Source: Bacteroidales bacterium
GTDB taxonomy: Bacteria > Bacteroidota > Bacteroidia > Bacteroidales > JAQXIO01
Reading direction: 5' to 3'
NCBI GenBank assembly: GCA_029007825.1
Contig: JAQXIO010000029.1
Coordinates: 1 to 64,000 of the forward strand
DNA length: 64,000 bases
The translations under genes and the position numbers were made by a program. Positions 1-9,430 of the stretch are shown in pieces. The notes under the pieces are model-generated. The model did no database searches and was not told the origin of the DNA. It was given only the letters and a program-made list of their open reading frames with translations. Positions within the stretch are counted from its first letter, which is position 1. Every line of letters starts with the position of its first letter.

Positions 1-396
1 GAGGCTTTGAAGGCTATTGACGACTCCTTTCGCCATGGAAGTCTGGCATTGGGTGCTTCGAAACTGCAGACGATCTGGCATGTTATATTGCCTATGGCTT
101 TTCCGAATATTATAACCGGATTGATTTTATCGATCGGACGTGTGTCGGGAGAGACTGCCCCGATTCTTTTTACGGCAGTGGCTTACTTCCTTCCGAAACT
201 TCCTTCTTCCGTTTTCGATCAATGTATGGCGCTCCCTTATCATTTGTATGTGATATCTACCAGCGGTACCGATATTGAAGCATCGAGGGGAATGGCTTAC
301 GGAACGGCATTGGTGCTGATTGCAATAGTTTTGATTGCGAACCTTTTGGCGAATGCATTAAGAAACTATTTTGCCAATAAAGTAAAAACAAATTAA
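1..396 (+). CDS. pstA: Phosphate ABC transporter permease PstA (C-terminal part)
   Basis: This is the last 131 codons of an inner-membrane permease; the 5' end lies before the window. PstA forms, with PstC, the channel through which phosphate delivered by PstS enters the cytoplasm. Visible are the cytoplasmic EAA-type loop typical of binding-protein-dependent permeases (LGASKLQTIWHVILPMA), the following GxxxSxGR-SGETAP stretch characteristic of PstA, and a final hydrophobic segment (about residues 100-120). It lies 12 bp before pstB and is clearly co-transcribed with it. The reading frame runs open from base 1, so no start can be assigned. The identity rests on the permease motif plus the neighbouring pstB and phoU. 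Confidence 0.93.
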   Translation, partial: EALKAIDDSFRHGSLALGASKLQTIWHVILPMAFPNIITGLILSIGRVSGETAPILFTAVAYFLPKLPSSVFDQCMALPYHLYVISTSGTDIEASRGMAYGTALVLIAIVLIANLLANALRNYFANKVKTN

Positions 397-408
397 TTTT
401 TCACAGAC

Positions 409-1161
409 ATGATAAAAATAGATGCGAGAGATGTAAACTTTTATTATGGAGATTTTCATGCCCTGAAGTCTATTACAATGGCGATAGAGGAGCATACCTC
501 GGTCGCATTTATCGGTCCTTCGGGTTGCGGCAAATCGACGTTCTTACGTCTTTTCAACCGAATGAACGATTTGATACCCGATACGCGTATGGAAGGTACT
601 ATCGAGATCGACGGGCGGAATATTTATGATAAATCGGAAAAAGTGGATATCTTGCGGAAGAATGTGGGGATGGTTTTTCAGAAGCCGAATCCGTTTCCGA
701 AATCTATTTTTGAAAATGTCGCTTACGGACTTCGTGTAAACGGTATAAAGGATAAGGGTTTAATAGAAGATACGGTTGTGAAGTCTCTACAACAGGCTGC
801 GTTGTGGGACGAAGTGAAAAATAAACTGAAAAAATCTGCTTTCGAGCTTTCGGGAGGTCAGCAACAACGTTTGTGTATTGCCCGCGCTTTGGCAATTTCT
901 CCTTCTGTCCTTCTGATGGATGAACCGGCTTCTGCGCTCGATCCTATTTCGACGGTTAAAATCGAGGATTTGATTCATGAATTGAAAGATCGTTATACGA
1001 TTGTTATTGTTACCCATAATATGCAACAGGCAGCGCGGGTCAGTGATAAAACAGGATTTTTCTATATGGGTGAACTGGTGGAGTACGGAGATACGAGAAA
1101 GATATTTACCAGCCCCGATAAAGAGGCTACGCAAAATTATATAACAGGACGTTTCGGATAA
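409..1161 (+). CDS. pstB: Phosphate ABC transporter ATP-binding protein PstB
   Basis: This 250-residue cytoplasmic ATPase energises PstCA-mediated phosphate import. It has Walker [10 protein letters not shown] near residue 37, the PstB-specific stretch [14 protein letters not shown] after it, the Q-loop region [11 protein letters not shown], the ABC signature LSGGQQQR, Walker [13 protein letters not shown] and the switch histidine in [10 protein letters not shown]. Length and motifs are standard for the family (about 250 residues). The ATG lies 12 bp after pstA, and phoU follows after 17 bp, so the genes form one transcript. Nothing unusual is seen. Confidence 0.97.
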   Translation: MIKIDARDVNFYYGDFHALKSITMAIEEHTSVAFIGPSGCGKSTFLRLFNRMNDLIPDTRMEGTIEIDGRNIYDKSEKVDILRKNVGMVFQKPNPFPKSIFENVAYGLRVNGIKDKGLIEDTVVKSLQQAALWDEVKNKLKKSAFELSGGQQQRLCIARALAISPSVLLMDEPASALDPISTVKIEDLIHELKDRYTIVIVTHNMQQAARVSDKTGFFYMGELVEYGDTRKIFTSPDKEATQNYITGRFG

Positions 1162-1178
1162 TTTAAAACAAAACTTCT

Positions 1179-1898
1179 ATGAAAGTAATAGAAAAGGAAT
1201 TGAGCGCCCTTCGTGATGAACTGGATGCAATGTGGACACTGGTGACTCAGCAGCTTTACAATGCGGGAGAGGCATTGCTCACAAATAATAAAGAGTTGGC
1301 GAATACGGTAATTTGCCGGGAGCGCAAGGTAAATGCCTATGAGTTGAAAATCGATAGCGATTGTGAAGATATTATCGCACTTTATGCTCCGGTTGCGATT
1401 GATCTGAGATTTGTTCTGGCTATTCTGAAAATCAATACCAGCCTGGAGCGTATGGGGGATTTCGCGGAGGGAATAGCCCGTACGGTTATTCATTTGCCGG
1501 ACAATACGCCCTTTGATGATAAATTATTGAAAGATACGAGAATCGATACATTGCTGAAAGAGGTGCTTAAAATGTTATCTACTGCTAAAGATGCGTTCAA
1601 TAAGGAAAACTCTGAACTTGCCTCGCGTGTGTTTGTAATGGATAATCTGGTCGATTCCATAAACCGGGATTCGATTGGTATTATCTCGGCATATATGAAA
1701 GAACATGTTGAAAAGATACTGGAAGCCATGTATCTTGAAATTGTGATCCGGAAGCTGGAACGGTTCGGGGATCATTGTACGAATATAGCGGAGGAAATCA
1801 TATTCTTTTTGGATGCTAAAGTCGTAAAGCATGCGGACAAAGAAGAGAAAAACAGACAAATGTCAGGCAGACAGAATGAAAATAATGCGGAAGAATAG
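1179..1898 (+). CDS. phoU: Phosphate transport system regulatory protein PhoU
   Basis: This 239-residue cytoplasmic protein belongs to the PhoU family, which couples Pst transporter activity to the phosphate-sensing two-component system and restrains phosphate uptake. The sequence shows the two three-helix PhoU repeats: an N-terminal one with YELKIDSDCEDIIALYAP and DLRFVLAILKINTSLERMGDFAEGIA, and a C-terminal one with LEIVIRKLERFGDHCTNIAEE. The E/D-rich helix motifs (ERMGD, ERFGDH) are the metal-cluster-binding signature. The C-terminus has a short charged tail, and its last 23 bp overlap the start of the next gene, which suggests translational coupling. Confidence 0.95.
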   Translation: MKVIEKELSALRDELDAMWTLVTQQLYNAGEALLTNNKELANTVICRERKVNAYELKIDSDCEDIIALYAPVAIDLRFVLAILKINTSLERMGDFAEGIARTVIHLPDNTPFDDKLLKDTRIDTLLKEVLKMLSTAKDAFNKENSELASRVFVMDNLVDSINRDSIGIISAYMKEHVEKILEAMYLEIVIRKLERFGDHCTNIAEEIIFFLDAKVVKHADKEEKNRQMSGRQNENNAEE

Positions 1899-2706
1899 AG
1901 TTGTAATTGTTGCATTTCTTTTAGGGTTTCTGGCTCATGCCGTACAGGCTCAGCGGTTGAAGGGAAGTGATACCTGCCTTCCCGTAACACAGAGGGAAGC
2001 CGAGATTTATATGGTTCTGCATCCGGAGGCGGAAGTAGCTGTAACCGGCGGGGGATCGGGAGTGGGCATCAAAGCTTTGATGGAAGGAACGACCGATGTG
2101 GCAATGAGTTCGCGTGCCTTGAAATTTGATGAAAAGATTAAATTTAAAAAAGCAGGATTAACGCCGGAAGAGAAAATTGTGGCCTATGACGCTTTGGCAG
2201 TGGTTGTACATCCTTCCAATCCGGTAACGAAACTTACACGCGAGCAGTTGGAAGGTATTTTTACCGGAAAGATAACCAACTGGAAAGAGGTGGGAGGAGA
2301 AGATAAAAAGATTATTGCCTATGCACGGGAAACCTCTTCGGGGACTTATGAATTTTTTAAGGAAAGTGTACTGAAAAATAAAAATTACAAAAGTAGTATT
2401 CTTAGTATGCCCGCTACCGGAGCAATTATTCAGTCGGTTAAGCAGACGAAAGGCGCGATCGGTTATGTCGGCCTGGCTTATCTGAATAAAGCGGTTAAAC
2501 CGGTTGCTGTTTCTTATGACGGCGGAGGTTCGTTTGTTATGCCTACTTTTGAGAATGCATTGGCAAAGTGTTACCCCATAGTGCGTCCTTTGCTTTATTA
2601 TTATAGTAAAGACGCCGATTCTGCCGTGAAGGATTTTATCGGTTTCATGATGTCGGATCAAGGTCAGAAGGTTGTAAAGGAAACGGGATTTATACCCGTT
2701 CGGTAA
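1876..2706 (+). CDS. PstS-like phosphate-binding protein
   Basis: This is a 276-residue periplasmic substrate-binding protein of the PstS type. The chosen ATG at 1876 gives a compact signal peptide (a basic MKIMRKNR start, a hydrophobic VVIVAFLLGFLA core, and AVQAQ as the likely cleavage region); it overlaps phoU by 23 bp. Features typical of the short PstS class follow: KGSDT near the mature N-terminus, VTGGGSGVGIKALMEGTTDVAMSSR, FTGKITNWKEVGG, and RETSSGTYEFF for phosphate contact. In many genomes pstS precedes pstC; here a PstS-like gene closes the operon after phoU. Whether another pstS lies upstream of the window cannot be seen. Confidence 0.88.
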   Translation: MKIMRKNRVVIVAFLLGFLAHAVQAQRLKGSDTCLPVTQREAEIYMVLHPEAEVAVTGGGSGVGIKALMEGTTDVAMSSRALKFDEKIKFKKAGLTPEEKIVAYDALAVVVHPSNPVTKLTREQLEGIFTGKITNWKEVGGEDKKIIAYARETSSGTYEFFKESVLKNKNYKSSILSMPATGAIIQSVKQTKGAIGYVGLAYLNKAVKPVAVSYDGGGSFVMPTFENALAKCYPIVRPLLYYYSKDADSAVKDFIGFMMSDQGQKVVKETGFIPVR

Positions 2707-2829
2707 TTTAATTTTCTGATATATAGCGTTTTATTGTTATATATGTGATTAGTTTATTTATAAATATCAATAAATCCACCCTTATATCTTATAAATTGTA
2801 GTTTTTTATAATAAAAAAACTCTGAAATG

Positions 2830-2860
2830 TTTGTTGGTTTAATTTCTATTCGTACCTTTG
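2830..2860 (+). promoter_or_regulatory. Bacteroidetes-type promoter of the leu operon
   Basis: TTTG at 2830-2833 and TACCTTTG at 2853-2860 are separated by 19 nt, matching the -33 and TAnnTTTG (-7) elements of Bacteroidetes housekeeping promoters. The position is 29 nt before the leader ORF and about 200 nt before leuA, so the transcript would carry the whole leader. Confidence 0.8.
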
Positions 2861-2888
2861 CATCATCAATTAAGAAAACAAACAGATA

Positions 2889-2966
2889 ATGAACGCTCAT
2901 TCTCTACATATTCTAGGTATTATTATTCTATTGGATAAAAGCCAAGGGAGTGAGTTTCTTTTGTGA
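2889..2966 (+). CDS. Leu/Ile-rich leader peptide of the leu operon
   Basis: This is a 25-codon ORF (ATG at 2889, TGA at 2964) beginning about 29 nt after the promoter. Ten of 25 residues are branched-chain: four Ile and six Leu, including the run HILGIIILL at residues 7-15. Three of the six Leu codons are CTA, which is generally rare in this group. The ORF is followed 24 nt later by a strong terminator and then by leuA. This is the classic layout of a ribosome-mediated attenuator in which starvation for Leu or Ile stalls the ribosome. The pairing of Leu and Ile fits an operon that also contains a citramalate synthase gene. No homologue is known to me; translation is inferred. Confidence 0.75.
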   Translation: MNAHSLHILGIIILLDKSQGSEFLL

Positions 2967-2990
2967 TAATGTTAAGATAAAAAATACAAA

Positions 2991-3027
2991 AAGCCCTTCT
3001 CCCTACTGTGTGAGAAGGGCTTTTTTG
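2991..3027 (+). terminator. Attenuator terminator before leuA
   Basis: A perfect 11-bp stem (AAGCCCTTCTC at 2991-3001 with its complement at 3012-3022), a 10-nt loop and a following T run lie between the leader ORF and leuA. A short upstream segment, AGGGAG at 2945-2950 inside the leader ORF, can pair with CTCCCT at 2999-3004 and so could act as part of an antiterminator that disrupts the 5' arm. Confidence 0.85.
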
Positions 3028-3065
3028 ATAAAAAAACAGAGCAAACAAATTTAAACTATTATAGT

Positions 3066-4565
3066 ATGGCGGACAGATTATTTATTTTCGATACTACATT
3101 GAGAGATGGCGAACAAGTGCCGGGTTGTCAGTTAAACACCGTTGAGAAGATTCAGGTGGCTAAGGCATTGGAAGCTTTGGGGGTAGATGTGATCGAGGCA
3201 GGTTTTCCGGTTTCAAGTCCGGGGGACTTTAATTCGGTAGTTGAAATATCGAAGGCTGTTACGTGGCCGACGATCTGTGCTCTTACGCGTGCGGTGGAGA
3301 AGGATATCGAAGTGGCTTCGGAAGCATTGCAATATGCAAAGCATAAACGTATTCATACGGGTATAGGAACTTCCGATTCCCATATAAAATACAAATTTAA
3401 TTCTAACCGGGAAGAGATTATAGAACGTGCGGTGGCGGCCGTGAAATATGCGAAGCGTTTTGTCGAAGACGTGGAGTTTTATGCGGAAGATGCCGGACGT
3501 ACGGATAATGAGTATCTTGCCCGTGTGGTAGAGGCGGTGATCAAAGCCGGTGCTACGGTAGTGAATATTCCGGATACAACAGGTTATTGTTTGCCGTCGG
3601 ATTATGGAGCTAAGATCCGTTATTTGATGGAAAATGTAAAGGGCATTCAGAACGCTGTTATTTCGACGCATTGCCATAATGACCTGGGAATGGCCACAGC
3701 AAATACAATGGCGGGAGTTTTAAATGGAGCACGCCAGGTAGAGGTGACGGTAAACGGTATCGGTGAGCGCGCCGGAAATACAGCTCTTGAAGAAGTGGCT
3801 ATGATTTTACGCAGCCATAAGGAGATCGGAATCGATACGAATATCAATTCACAGAAAATTTATTCCACGAGCCGTATGATTTCCAGTTTGATGAATATGC
3901 CGGTACAGCCTAATAAAGCTATTGTGGGACGGAATGCTTTTGCGCACTCCTCCGGTATTCATCAGGACGGTGTGTTGAAAAACCGTGAGAGCTATGAAAT
4001 TATAGATCCGAAAGATGTCGGAATCGATGATAATGCAATCGTATTAACGGCGCGTAGCGGACGTGCTGCATTGAAGCACCGCCTTCATATATTGGGCGTT
4101 GAACTTTCACAGGAAGCATTGGATATTGTTTATCAGAAATTTTTGGCATTGGCCGACAGAAAGAAAGATATTAACGACGACGATGTTTTGATGCTGGTAG
4201 GGAAAGACCTGACGAAAATGCAGCGTATCAAACTGGATTATCTGCAGGTCGTTTCAGGTGTCGGCGTAAAACCGGTTGCATGCGTTGCATTGGATATAGC
4301 GGGAGAGCGTTTCGAGGCTTCCGCTTCAGGTAACGGTCCGGTAGATGCGGCGATAAGTGCTGTTAAGAATATTATCCGCCGCAAGGTAACGATTCAGGAG
4401 TTCCTGATTCAGGCAATCAATAAGGGCAGCGACGATATGGGAAAGGTACATATGCAGGTAGAACACGATGGTACGACCTATTACGGTTTTTCTGCGAATA
4501 CCGATATTATAGCAGCTTCAGTAGAGGCTTATATCGACGCAATTAATAAATTTGTAAAAGCATAA
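3066..4565 (+). CDS. leuA: 2-isopropylmalate synthase LeuA
   Basis: This 499-residue cytoplasmic enzyme condenses acetyl-CoA with 2-oxoisovalerate in the first committed step of leucine synthesis. The N-terminal TIM barrel begins with [13 protein letters not shown] and carries the metal-binding [11 protein letters not shown] and the [15 protein letters not shown] signature; the last 120 residues form the LeuA allosteric domain ([13 protein letters not shown]), where leucine feedback acts in the family. It is the first structural gene after the attenuator and is followed 16 bp later by leuC. Length is normal for the short LeuA class. Confidence 0.95.
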   Translation: MADRLFIFDTTLRDGEQVPGCQLNTVEKIQVAKALEALGVDVIEAGFPVSSPGDFNSVVEISKAVTWPTICALTRAVEKDIEVASEALQYAKHKRIHTGIGTSDSHIKYKFNSNREEIIERAVAAVKYAKRFVEDVEFYAEDAGRTDNEYLARVVEAVIKAGATVVNIPDTTGYCLPSDYGAKIRYLMENVKGIQNAVISTHCHNDLGMATANTMAGVLNGARQVEVTVNGIGERAGNTALEEVAMILRSHKEIGIDTNINSQKIYSTSRMISSLMNMPVQPNKAIVGRNAFAHSSGIHQDGVLKNRESYEIIDPKDVGIDDNAIVLTARSGRAALKHRLHILGVELSQEALDIVYQKFLALADRKKDINDDDVLMLVGKDLTKMQRIKLDYLQVVSGVGVKPVACVALDIAGERFEASASGNGPVDAAISAVKNIIRRKVTIQEFLIQAINKGSDDMGKVHMQVEHDGTTYYGFSANTDIIAASVEAYIDAINKFVKA

Positions 4566-4581
4566 ATTCAATAGAAGTACA

Positions 4582-5976
4582 ATGAAAACATTGTTTGAAA
4601 AAATCTGGGATAAGCATGTAGTTACGACGTTGAATGACGGAACTACGCAATTGTATATCGATCGTCATTATTGCCATGAAGTGACAAGTCCTCAGGCCTT
4701 TGAAGGGCTGCGTAAGCGTGGACTGAAAGTTTTCCGTCCACAGCAGACCGTTTTGTCGCCTGACCACAATATTCCTACTTTGAATCAGGATAAAACTATT
4801 GAAGATCCGGTTTCGCGGAATCAGGTGGATACGCTGAAAAAGAATGCGGCTGATTTCGGTCTTACTTATTACGGAATGGGTGATCCCCGTAACGGGATTA
4901 TACATGTGATCGGACCGGAAACAGGTCTTACTCTTCCGGGTATGACGATCGTATGTGGCGACAGCCATACTTCTACCCACGGGGCAATGGGTTCTATCGC
5001 ATTCGGCATAGGTACCAGCGAAGTGGAAATGACTCTTGCTACGCAATGTATTTTCCAGTCGAAGCCGAAGACTATGCGCATTACTGTAAACGGTAGGCGT
5101 AAACCGGGGGTTACGGCGAAAGATATTGCGCTTTATATCATATCGAAAATGACAACGGGCGGTGCTACGGGATATTTTGTCGAATATGCCGGGGAAGCGA
5201 TCCGGAATACGACAATGGAGGAACGTCTTACCATTTGTAATTTGAGTATCGAGATGGGTGCACGTGGCGGTATGATTGCGCCGGATGAAGTTACTTTCGA
5301 GTATGTAAAAGGAAAGGAAAATGCTCCTAAAGGGGAGCATTGGGATAAAGCGCTTGCTTATTGGAAAACGCTTAAAAGCGATAACGATGCTGTGTTTGAT
5401 AAAGAGGTGGTGTTCGATGCAGCGGATATTGAACCGATGGTAACTTATGGTACTAACCCGGGAATGGGAATGGGCGTTCGTGACCGTATTCCTACGCTTG
5501 ACACCATAGACGAAGCCGGACGTATTTCTTTTAAGAAAGCGTTGGATTATATGGGCTTTGAACCGGGAGAATCGCTGCTCGGGAAAAAGATCGATTATGT
5601 TTTTCTGGGTAGTTGTACGAATGGCCGTATTGAAGATTTCAGGGCATTCAGTAATTTTGTGAAAGGAAAGAAAAAAGCGGATAATGTGGTTGTCTGGCTG
5701 GTTCCCGGTTCATGGAGAGTGGAAAAACAGATTAAGGCGGAAGGGCTGGATAAGATATTGAATGAAGCGGGATTTGAATTACGTCAGCCTGGTTGTTCGG
5801 CTTGCCTTGCGATGAACGACGATAAAGTGCCTGCGGGGAAATATGCTGTTTCTACTTCGAACCGGAATTTCGAGGGACGTCAAGGGCCCGGTGCGCGGAC
5901 CATTCTTGCCGGCCCACTGGTTGCCGCGGCTGCTGCTGTTACGGGAAAGATAACCGATCCGAGAGACTTTATTTAA
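4582..5976 (+). CDS. leuC: 3-isopropylmalate dehydratase large subunit LeuC
   Basis: This 464-residue protein is the aconitase-type large subunit that with LeuD isomerises 2-isopropylmalate to 3-isopropylmalate; in the citramalate route the same enzyme acts on citramalate. The three cluster cysteines are visible in GSCTNGR (about residue 347) and in [10 protein letters not shown] (about 407-410). The N-terminal EKIWDKHVV and [14 protein letters not shown] motifs are standard for LeuC. The gene begins 16 bp after leuA and ends 28 bp before leuD. Confidence 0.96.
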   Translation: MKTLFEKIWDKHVVTTLNDGTTQLYIDRHYCHEVTSPQAFEGLRKRGLKVFRPQQTVLSPDHNIPTLNQDKTIEDPVSRNQVDTLKKNAADFGLTYYGMGDPRNGIIHVIGPETGLTLPGMTIVCGDSHTSTHGAMGSIAFGIGTSEVEMTLATQCIFQSKPKTMRITVNGRRKPGVTAKDIALYIISKMTTGGATGYFVEYAGEAIRNTTMEERLTICNLSIEMGARGGMIAPDEVTFEYVKGKENAPKGEHWDKALAYWKTLKSDNDAVFDKEVVFDAADIEPMVTYGTNPGMGMGVRDRIPTLDTIDEAGRISFKKALDYMGFEPGESLLGKKIDYVFLGSCTNGRIEDFRAFSNFVKGKKKADNVVVWLVPGSWRVEKQIKAEGLDKILNEAGFELRQPGCSACLAMNDDKVPAGKYAVSTSNRNFEGRQGPGARTILAGPLVAAAAAVTGKITDPRDFI

Positions 5977-6004
5977 TTAGCAATCTTTTTACAAACAGAA
6001 CACA

Positions 6005-6598
6005 ATGGAAAAGTTTAAAACACTTACCTCGACAATAGTTCCTCTCCCGATGGAGAATGTTGATACAGACCAGATTATTCCCGCACGTTTTCTTAAAGCG
6101 ACAACGCGTGAGGGCTTTGGTGATAACCTTTTTCGTGACTGGCGTTACGATAAGGAGAATAAGCCGATAGCTTCTTTTGTCCTGAACGATCCTACTTATT
6201 CGGGTGAAATTCTGGTAGCAGGGAAAAACTTCGGTAGCGGTTCCAGCCGTGAACATGCTGCCTGGGCTGTTTCCGGTTATGGATTTAAGGTCGTAGTATC
6301 GAGTTTCTTTGCCGATATTTTTAAAAATAACTCTTTGAATAACGGTCTTCTTCCGGTTGTGGTAAGTCCGGAATTTCTGGCTGAAATTTTCGAAGCGGTC
6401 GGTAAAGACACGAAGATGACTTTGACGGTCAATCTGGAGGCTCAGACAATAACAAATAATACAACAGGAAAGAGCGAACATTTCGATATAAATCCGTATA
6501 AGAAGAGCTGCCTGCTGGAAGGCTTGGATGATATCGATTACTTGCTAAAAAACAGGGATAAAATAGAGGCATACGAGGCCACTAAAAATAATTATTAA
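6005..6598 (+). CDS. leuD: 3-isopropylmalate dehydratase small subunit LeuD
   Basis: This 197-residue swivelling subunit completes the LeuCD dehydratase. The characteristic [16 protein letters not shown] near the N-terminus and [15 protein letters not shown], which forms the substrate-binding loop, are both present. The 121 bp between leuD and cimA hold no clear promoter or terminator, so transcription probably continues into cimA. Confidence 0.96.
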   Translation: MEKFKTLTSTIVPLPMENVDTDQIIPARFLKATTREGFGDNLFRDWRYDKENKPIASFVLNDPTYSGEILVAGKNFGSGSSREHAAWAVSGYGFKVVVSSFFADIFKNNSLNNGLLPVVVSPEFLAEIFEAVGKDTKMTLTVNLEAQTITNNTTGKSEHFDINPYKKSCLLEGLDDIDYLLKNRDKIEAYEATKNNY

Positions 6599-6719
6599 AG
6601 AAATAGCTTTAAAGCGGTTATATAGACGGAAAATTGTTAATTTTAAGGTTGGGAAACCAATAGCTTGATTAAACGTTTTGTTTATTATACGTTCAAAGTT
6701 ATTATAACACTTTACAATT

Positions 6720-8234
6720 ATGACGATAGAGATAATGGATACAACGCTGAGGGATGGGGAACAAACCTCCGGAGTATCTTTCTCCGTTCAGGAAAAGCTA
6801 AGTATAGCCCGTCTTTTGCTTGAGGATGTAGGGGTAGATAGGCTGGAAATAGCCTCTGCCCGCGTTTCCGACGGTGAATTTGAGGCGGTAAGGCGCATTG
6901 TTGAGTGGGCGGAACGTAACGGACACCTTTATAAACTGGAGGTTCTCGGATTTGTCGACGGGGAGGTTTCCCTTAACTGGATACGGAAAGCCGGATGCAA
7001 AGTAATCAATTTACTATGTAAAGGTTCGTACAGACATGTAAAGTATCAGTTGAAAAAAACACCTGAGCAGCATATTGCCGATATTAAAGCTTTGTTGCAA
7101 AAGGCCGATTCGATGGGTATTGATGCGAATATCTATCTGGAAGACTGGTCAAATGGTATGAAGGATTCGAAAGAGTATGTTTTTACGATGGTAGATGCTT
7201 TGCAGGATGAGAAGATAAGGCGGTTTATGCTCCCTGATACGCTGGGGGTTTTGAATCCGGACCAGACCTATACTTTTTGCCGGGAGATGCGGGAGCGTTA
7301 TCCGCAACTGCACTTTGATTTTCATCCGCATAACGATTATGATCTGGCTGTCGCAAATGTATTTTCTGCCGTAAAAGCTAAGGTTAACGGCGTGCATACG
7401 ACTGTAAACGGTCTGGGAGAAAGGGCAGGGAATGCTCCGCTCTCGAGTGTCGTTGCCATTCTTCATGATCAATTGAAGGTAAAAACCTCTATAAGGGAAA
7501 AAGAGATTAACCATGTGAGCCGCATGGTCGAAACGTATTCGGGGATGCGTATACCGTCGAATATGCCGGTTGTCGGTGAAAATGTATTTACCCAATGTGC
7601 CGGGGTGCATGCGGACGGAGATAGTAAAAATAATCTTTATTATAATGATCTTCTGCCCGAACGTTTCGGACGTGTGCGGGAGTATGCTTTAGGCAAGACA
7701 TCGGGAAAGGCGAATATCAGGAAGAACCTTGAAAATCTCGGAATAGAGCTGGACGATGATTCGATGAAGAAGGTAACTGAACGGATTATACAGCTTGGAG
7801 ATAAGAAAGAGATGGTAACTCCTGAAGACCTACCTTACATCCTTTCGGATGTGTTAGGTTACGATCAGAGTGAACAGCGTATAAAATTATTGAATTATTC
7901 CCTTTCGATAGCGCAGGGATTACATCCTGCGGCTACTGTAAAGGTAGAAATCGATGGACAGCAGTATCAGGAAACTGCATCCGGAGACGGCCAGTACGAT
8001 GCATTTGTGCGTGCCATGAGGAAAATATATAAAGAGTTGGGAAGGCCTTTTCCGATCCTTACCAATTATTCGGTCAGTATTCCTCCGGGAGGTCGGACGG
8101 ATGCTTTTGTACAGACCATTATTTCCTGGAGGTATAAAGAGGTCGATTTTAAAACCAGAGGACTGGAAGCAGACCAGACAGAGGCAGCTATTGTAGCAAC
8201 TCTTAAAATGTTGAATAAGATAGAACGAATGTAA
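6720..8234 (+). CDS. cimA: (R)-citramalate synthase, Leptospira type (second LeuA-like gene)
   Basis: This 504-residue member of the LeuA/citramalate synthase family has [29 protein letters not shown] and NGLGERAGNAPL in the TIM barrel and a C-terminal LeuA-type regulatory domain (SGDGQYDAFVRAM). From memory it closely matches Leptospira CimA along its length, for example VDRLEIASARVSDGE, YLEDWSNG, FMLPDTLGVL and VFTQCAGVHADGD; the Tyr in YLEDWSNG is a pyruvate-pocket residue there. The enzyme would join pyruvate and acetyl-CoA to citramalate, which LeuCD and LeuB turn into 2-oxobutyrate for isoleucine. Its place inside the leu operon supports that. A second isopropylmalate synthase is the alternative. 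Confidence 0.82.
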   Translation: MTIEIMDTTLRDGEQTSGVSFSVQEKLSIARLLLEDVGVDRLEIASARVSDGEFEAVRRIVEWAERNGHLYKLEVLGFVDGEVSLNWIRKAGCKVINLLCKGSYRHVKYQLKKTPEQHIADIKALLQKADSMGIDANIYLEDWSNGMKDSKEYVFTMVDALQDEKIRRFMLPDTLGVLNPDQTYTFCREMRERYPQLHFDFHPHNDYDLAVANVFSAVKAKVNGVHTTVNGLGERAGNAPLSSVVAILHDQLKVKTSIREKEINHVSRMVETYSGMRIPSNMPVVGENVFTQCAGVHADGDSKNNLYYNDLLPERFGRVREYALGKTSGKANIRKNLENLGIELDDDSMKKVTERIIQLGDKKEMVTPEDLPYILSDVLGYDQSEQRIKLLNYSLSIAQGLHPAATVKVEIDGQQYQETASGDGQYDAFVRAMRKIYKELGRPFPILTNYSVSIPPGGRTDAFVQTIISWRYKEVDFKTRGLEADQTEAAIVATLKMLNKIERM

Positions 8235-8252
8235 TTTATAATACGGAAAAAG

Positions 8253-9326
8253 ATGAAAATTAACCTTGCAGTGTTACCCGGAGACGGTATTGGTCCCGAG
8301 ATTGTTGAAGAAGCGTTGAGAGTGACGGAGGCCGTGTGTACTAAATTTGGTCACGATTTATCGTATGAACATGCCTTGGTGGGAGCTATCGCTATCGATA
8401 CGGTAGGATCTCCTTATCCTGACTCTACGCATGAATTGTGTATGAATTCGGATGCCGTACTTTTCGGTGCGATCGGTTCTCCTAAATATGATAATAATCC
8501 GTCGGCAAAGGTACGCCCCGAACAGGGATTGCTGGCAATGCGTAAAAAATTGGGTTTGTATGCGAATATGCGTCCTGTGACTACTTTTCCGGCGCTGATA
8601 CATAAATCGCCTTTGCGTGCCGATTTGGTAAAAGGATCGGATTTTGTTTGTATCCGTGAACTGACAGGCGGTATTTATTTCGGACGTCCGCAAGGCCGTA
8701 GCGAAGATGGTAATACGGCTTACGATACGTGTGTTTATACACGTGAAGAGATCGAACGGATTGTCCGTCTGGCTTATAAAACTGCTGAACAACGGCGGAA
8801 GAAACTTACGGTTGTGGATAAAGCAAATGTTTTGTGCACTTCCCGTTTGTGGAGACAGATTGCACAGGAGATAGAGAAAGATTACCCGGAGGTGGAAACG
8901 GAATATATGTTTGTAGATAACGCGGCAATGAAATTGATTCAGGCTCCTAATCAGTTCGATGTCATTGTGACGGAGAATATGTTCGGGGACATTCTGACGG
9001 ACGAAGCTTCCGTTATTACCGGTTCTTTGGGAATGCTGCCTTCTGCTTCTATGGGTATCCATACTTCTGTTTTTGAGCCTATACATGGATCTTATCCTCA
9101 GGCTGCCGGAAAAAATATAGCCAATCCTTTGGCTACGATTCTTTCAGCAGCGCTTATGTTTGAACTTGCGTTTAATCTGACGGAGGAGGGCAAATTGATC
9201 CGTGAGGCGGTAGATGCTTCTATGGCTGCCGGTATTGTTACGGAAGATATTGCAGGTAACGGCAAAGCTTATAAAACTACGGAAGTAGGGAAATGGATTC
9301 TCGATTATATCAATAAGAAGAAATAA
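8253..9326 (+). CDS. leuB: 3-isopropylmalate dehydrogenase LeuB
   Basis: This 357-residue NAD-dependent decarboxylating dehydrogenase carries out the third step of leucine synthesis and would also convert 3-methylmalate to 2-oxobutyrate in the citramalate route. It shows [15 protein letters not shown] at the N-terminus, the [15 protein letters not shown] substrate loop, the metal-binding [28 protein letters not shown] segment (no more than part of it is needed for the call) and the NAD-site [17 protein letters not shown]. It is the last gene of the operon, 18 bp after cimA, and is followed by a strong terminator. Confidence 0.96.
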   Translation: MKINLAVLPGDGIGPEIVEEALRVTEAVCTKFGHDLSYEHALVGAIAIDTVGSPYPDSTHELCMNSDAVLFGAIGSPKYDNNPSAKVRPEQGLLAMRKKLGLYANMRPVTTFPALIHKSPLRADLVKGSDFVCIRELTGGIYFGRPQGRSEDGNTAYDTCVYTREEIERIVRLAYKTAEQRRKKLTVVDKANVLCTSRLWRQIAQEIEKDYPEVETEYMFVDNAAMKLIQAPNQFDVIVTENMFGDILTDEASVITGSLGMLPSASMGIHTSVFEPIHGSYPQAAGKNIANPLATILSAALMFELAFNLTEEGKLIREAVDASMAAGIVTEDIAGNGKAYKTTEVGKWILDYINKKK

Positions 9327-9350
9327 TCTGTTATTTATCCGATAAGAAAT

Positions 9351-9387
9351 AAAAATGCGGTAATAGACTTTATTACCGCATTTTTAT
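9351..9387. terminator. Bidirectional terminator between leuB and the PHP genes
   Basis: A perfect 15-bp stem (9351-9365 with 9371-9385) with a 5-nt loop and A/T tracts on both sides ends the leu operon and also lies just past the 3' end of the minus-strand PHP gene. Confidence 0.9.
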
Positions 9388-9430
9388 TGAATGTATGGAA
9401 GCAATTCTTGCTAATTGTTTTTCAGAGTGA

